Assembly (NCBI GenBank): GCA_937926515.1 | Contig: CALAZZ010000146.1 | Location: forward strand, 1 to 64,000 | Origin: an uncultured Bacteroidales bacterium | GTDB lineage: Bacteria; Bacteroidota; Bacteroidia; Bacteroidales; F082 | Length of the DNA: 64,000 nt | Direction: 5' to 3' | In this document: piece after piece, positions 63,498 through 64,000 of the stretch | Numbering within the stretch: position 1 is the stretch's first letter | Layout of the letters: each line of letters begins with the position of its first letter | Position numbers and translations under genes: made by a program | The notes under the pieces: model-generated | Seen by the model: only the letters and a program-made list of their open reading frames with translations | What the model was told of the DNA's origin: nothing | The model's database searches: none

Positions 63498-64000
63498 ATG
63501 TTCAACGGAATTTTAATGCAAGCCCAATCAGTTGCCAACGATCTGTCGTCAACAGCCGAAACCATTGAAGCCGAAGGTGGTGAACTATCCATGTCAATCA
63601 TTGAGCTGGCCATGAAAGGCGGATGGATCGTAGCTGTACTGGCTGTTTTTTCAATCATAGCGGTTTATATATTCATTGAGCGTTACCTGGTGATCAACAG
63701 GGCATCCAAACAGGACAAAAACTTTATGAACAATATCCGTGAATACATCCATGATGGCAAGCTTGAGGCAGCACAGGCCTTGTGCCGCAACAACACCTCA
63801 CCCAACGCACGTATGATTGAAAAGGGTTTGTCGCGTATCGGCAAACCGCTAAATGATATCAATGCAGCAATTGAGAATGTGGGTAAGCTGGAGGTGAGCA
63901 AACTCGAAAAAGGTGTTGCGGGCCTGGCAACCATTGCAGGAGCAGCACCCATGCTTGGTTTCCTGGGTACGGTAATTGGCATGATCAGGGCTTTCTATGA
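63498..64000 (+). CDS. MotA/TolQ/ExbB proton channel family protein (partial)
   Basis: The first 167 or so codons of an ExbB/TolQ-like proton channel run off the right edge. There is a short N-terminal stretch, then a membrane helix (about residues 41-61, WIVAVLAVFSIIAVYIFIER), a cytoplasmic loop with basic residues, and the second helix region holding TIAGAAPMLGFLGTVIGMI, the strongly conserved ExbB/TolQ pore motif. With ExbD-like partners such proteins energise TonB or Tol systems; in this phylum they often start an exbB-exbD-exbD-tonB operon, which cannot be seen here. Confidence 0.92.
   Translation, partial: MFNGILMQAQSVANDLSSTAETIEAEGGELSMSIIELAMKGGWIVAVLAVFSIIAVYIFIERYLVINRASKQDKNFMNNIREYIHDGKLEAAQALCRNNTSPNARMIEKGLSRIGKPLNDINAAIENVGKLEVSKLEKGVAGLATIAGAAPMLGFLGTVIGMIRAFY

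Noticed and set aside
1..64000. tRNA, rRNA, CRISPR arrays, integrases or insertion sequences
   Set aside because: Intergenic regions were read for cloverleaf-like segments, regular repeats with spacers and transposase motifs; none was convincing.

Overview
The window comes from a member of the Bacteroidota, most likely class Bacteroidia and free-living rather than a gut specialist. The evidence is a type IX secretion (T9SS) and gliding locus (PorU, PorV, PorP/SprF, GldJ), an S46 dipeptidyl-peptidase, a secreted protein with a T9SS type A sorting domain, many lipoboxes, and repeated -7 boxes of the form TAnnTTTG close to start codons. No rRNA, tRNA, CRISPR array, integrase or insertion sequence was seen.

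Region 1 (1-12.3 kb) is mostly housekeeping on the minus strand. It starts with the first 29 codons of a secreted protein that has an elaborate promoter and leader. Then come TruC, a DPP7-type S46 peptidase, a plus-strand AbgT transporter, a lipoprotein, a helix-hairpin-helix membrane protein, an NSS transporter, a beta carbonic anhydrase, a MacB-type permease coupled to upp, and a FemAB/GNAT-like protein. Region 2 (12.3-16.6 kb) holds a palindrome-rich intergenic element, a polysaccharide deacetylase-like gene, dnaX and a TatD hydrolase. Region 3 (16.7-26 kb) looks like glycan and glycoprotein scavenging: a Tat-exported glycosylasparaginase overlapping a FucP-type sugar transporter, a PQQ-type sugar dehydrogenase lipoprotein, a T9SS beta-helix protein, an alpha/beta hydrolase lipoprotein and a GH2 beta-mannosidase lipoprotein.

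Region 4 (26.3-29.8 kb) has a tungsten-type aldehyde ferredoxin oxidoreductase, with a ThiS/MoaD-like sulfur carrier and a SanA-like protein transcribed away from it. Region 5 (29.8-49 kb) is a glycoconjugate cluster. It has two methyltransferases, an MBOAT acyltransferase, two polyprenyl-phosphate-sugar-synthase-like GT2 enzymes, four paralogous GT-C-like membrane proteins plus one unrelated polytopic protein, an FrhB-like iron-sulfur protein, a flippase-like LPG-synthase-TM protein and an SDR epimerase. A DUF4160/DUF2442 pair sits between the GT2 gene and a decayed copy of that gene's 3' end. Region 6 (49-64 kb) holds porV and two tandem full-length PorU-type C25 proteases, divergent from porP/sprF-gldJ, then murF, anmK and the start of an ExbB/TolQ-type gene.

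The most interesting signals are the tandem PorU pair, both with intact catalytic residues, beside a large polyprenyl-linked glycan cluster; the GT2 3'-end duplication around the DUF4160/DUF2442 pair; the AOR/ThiS pairing with unusual cysteine spacing; and the regulated leader at 87-410. Functions are read from sequence motifs and family knowledge only. No search was run.
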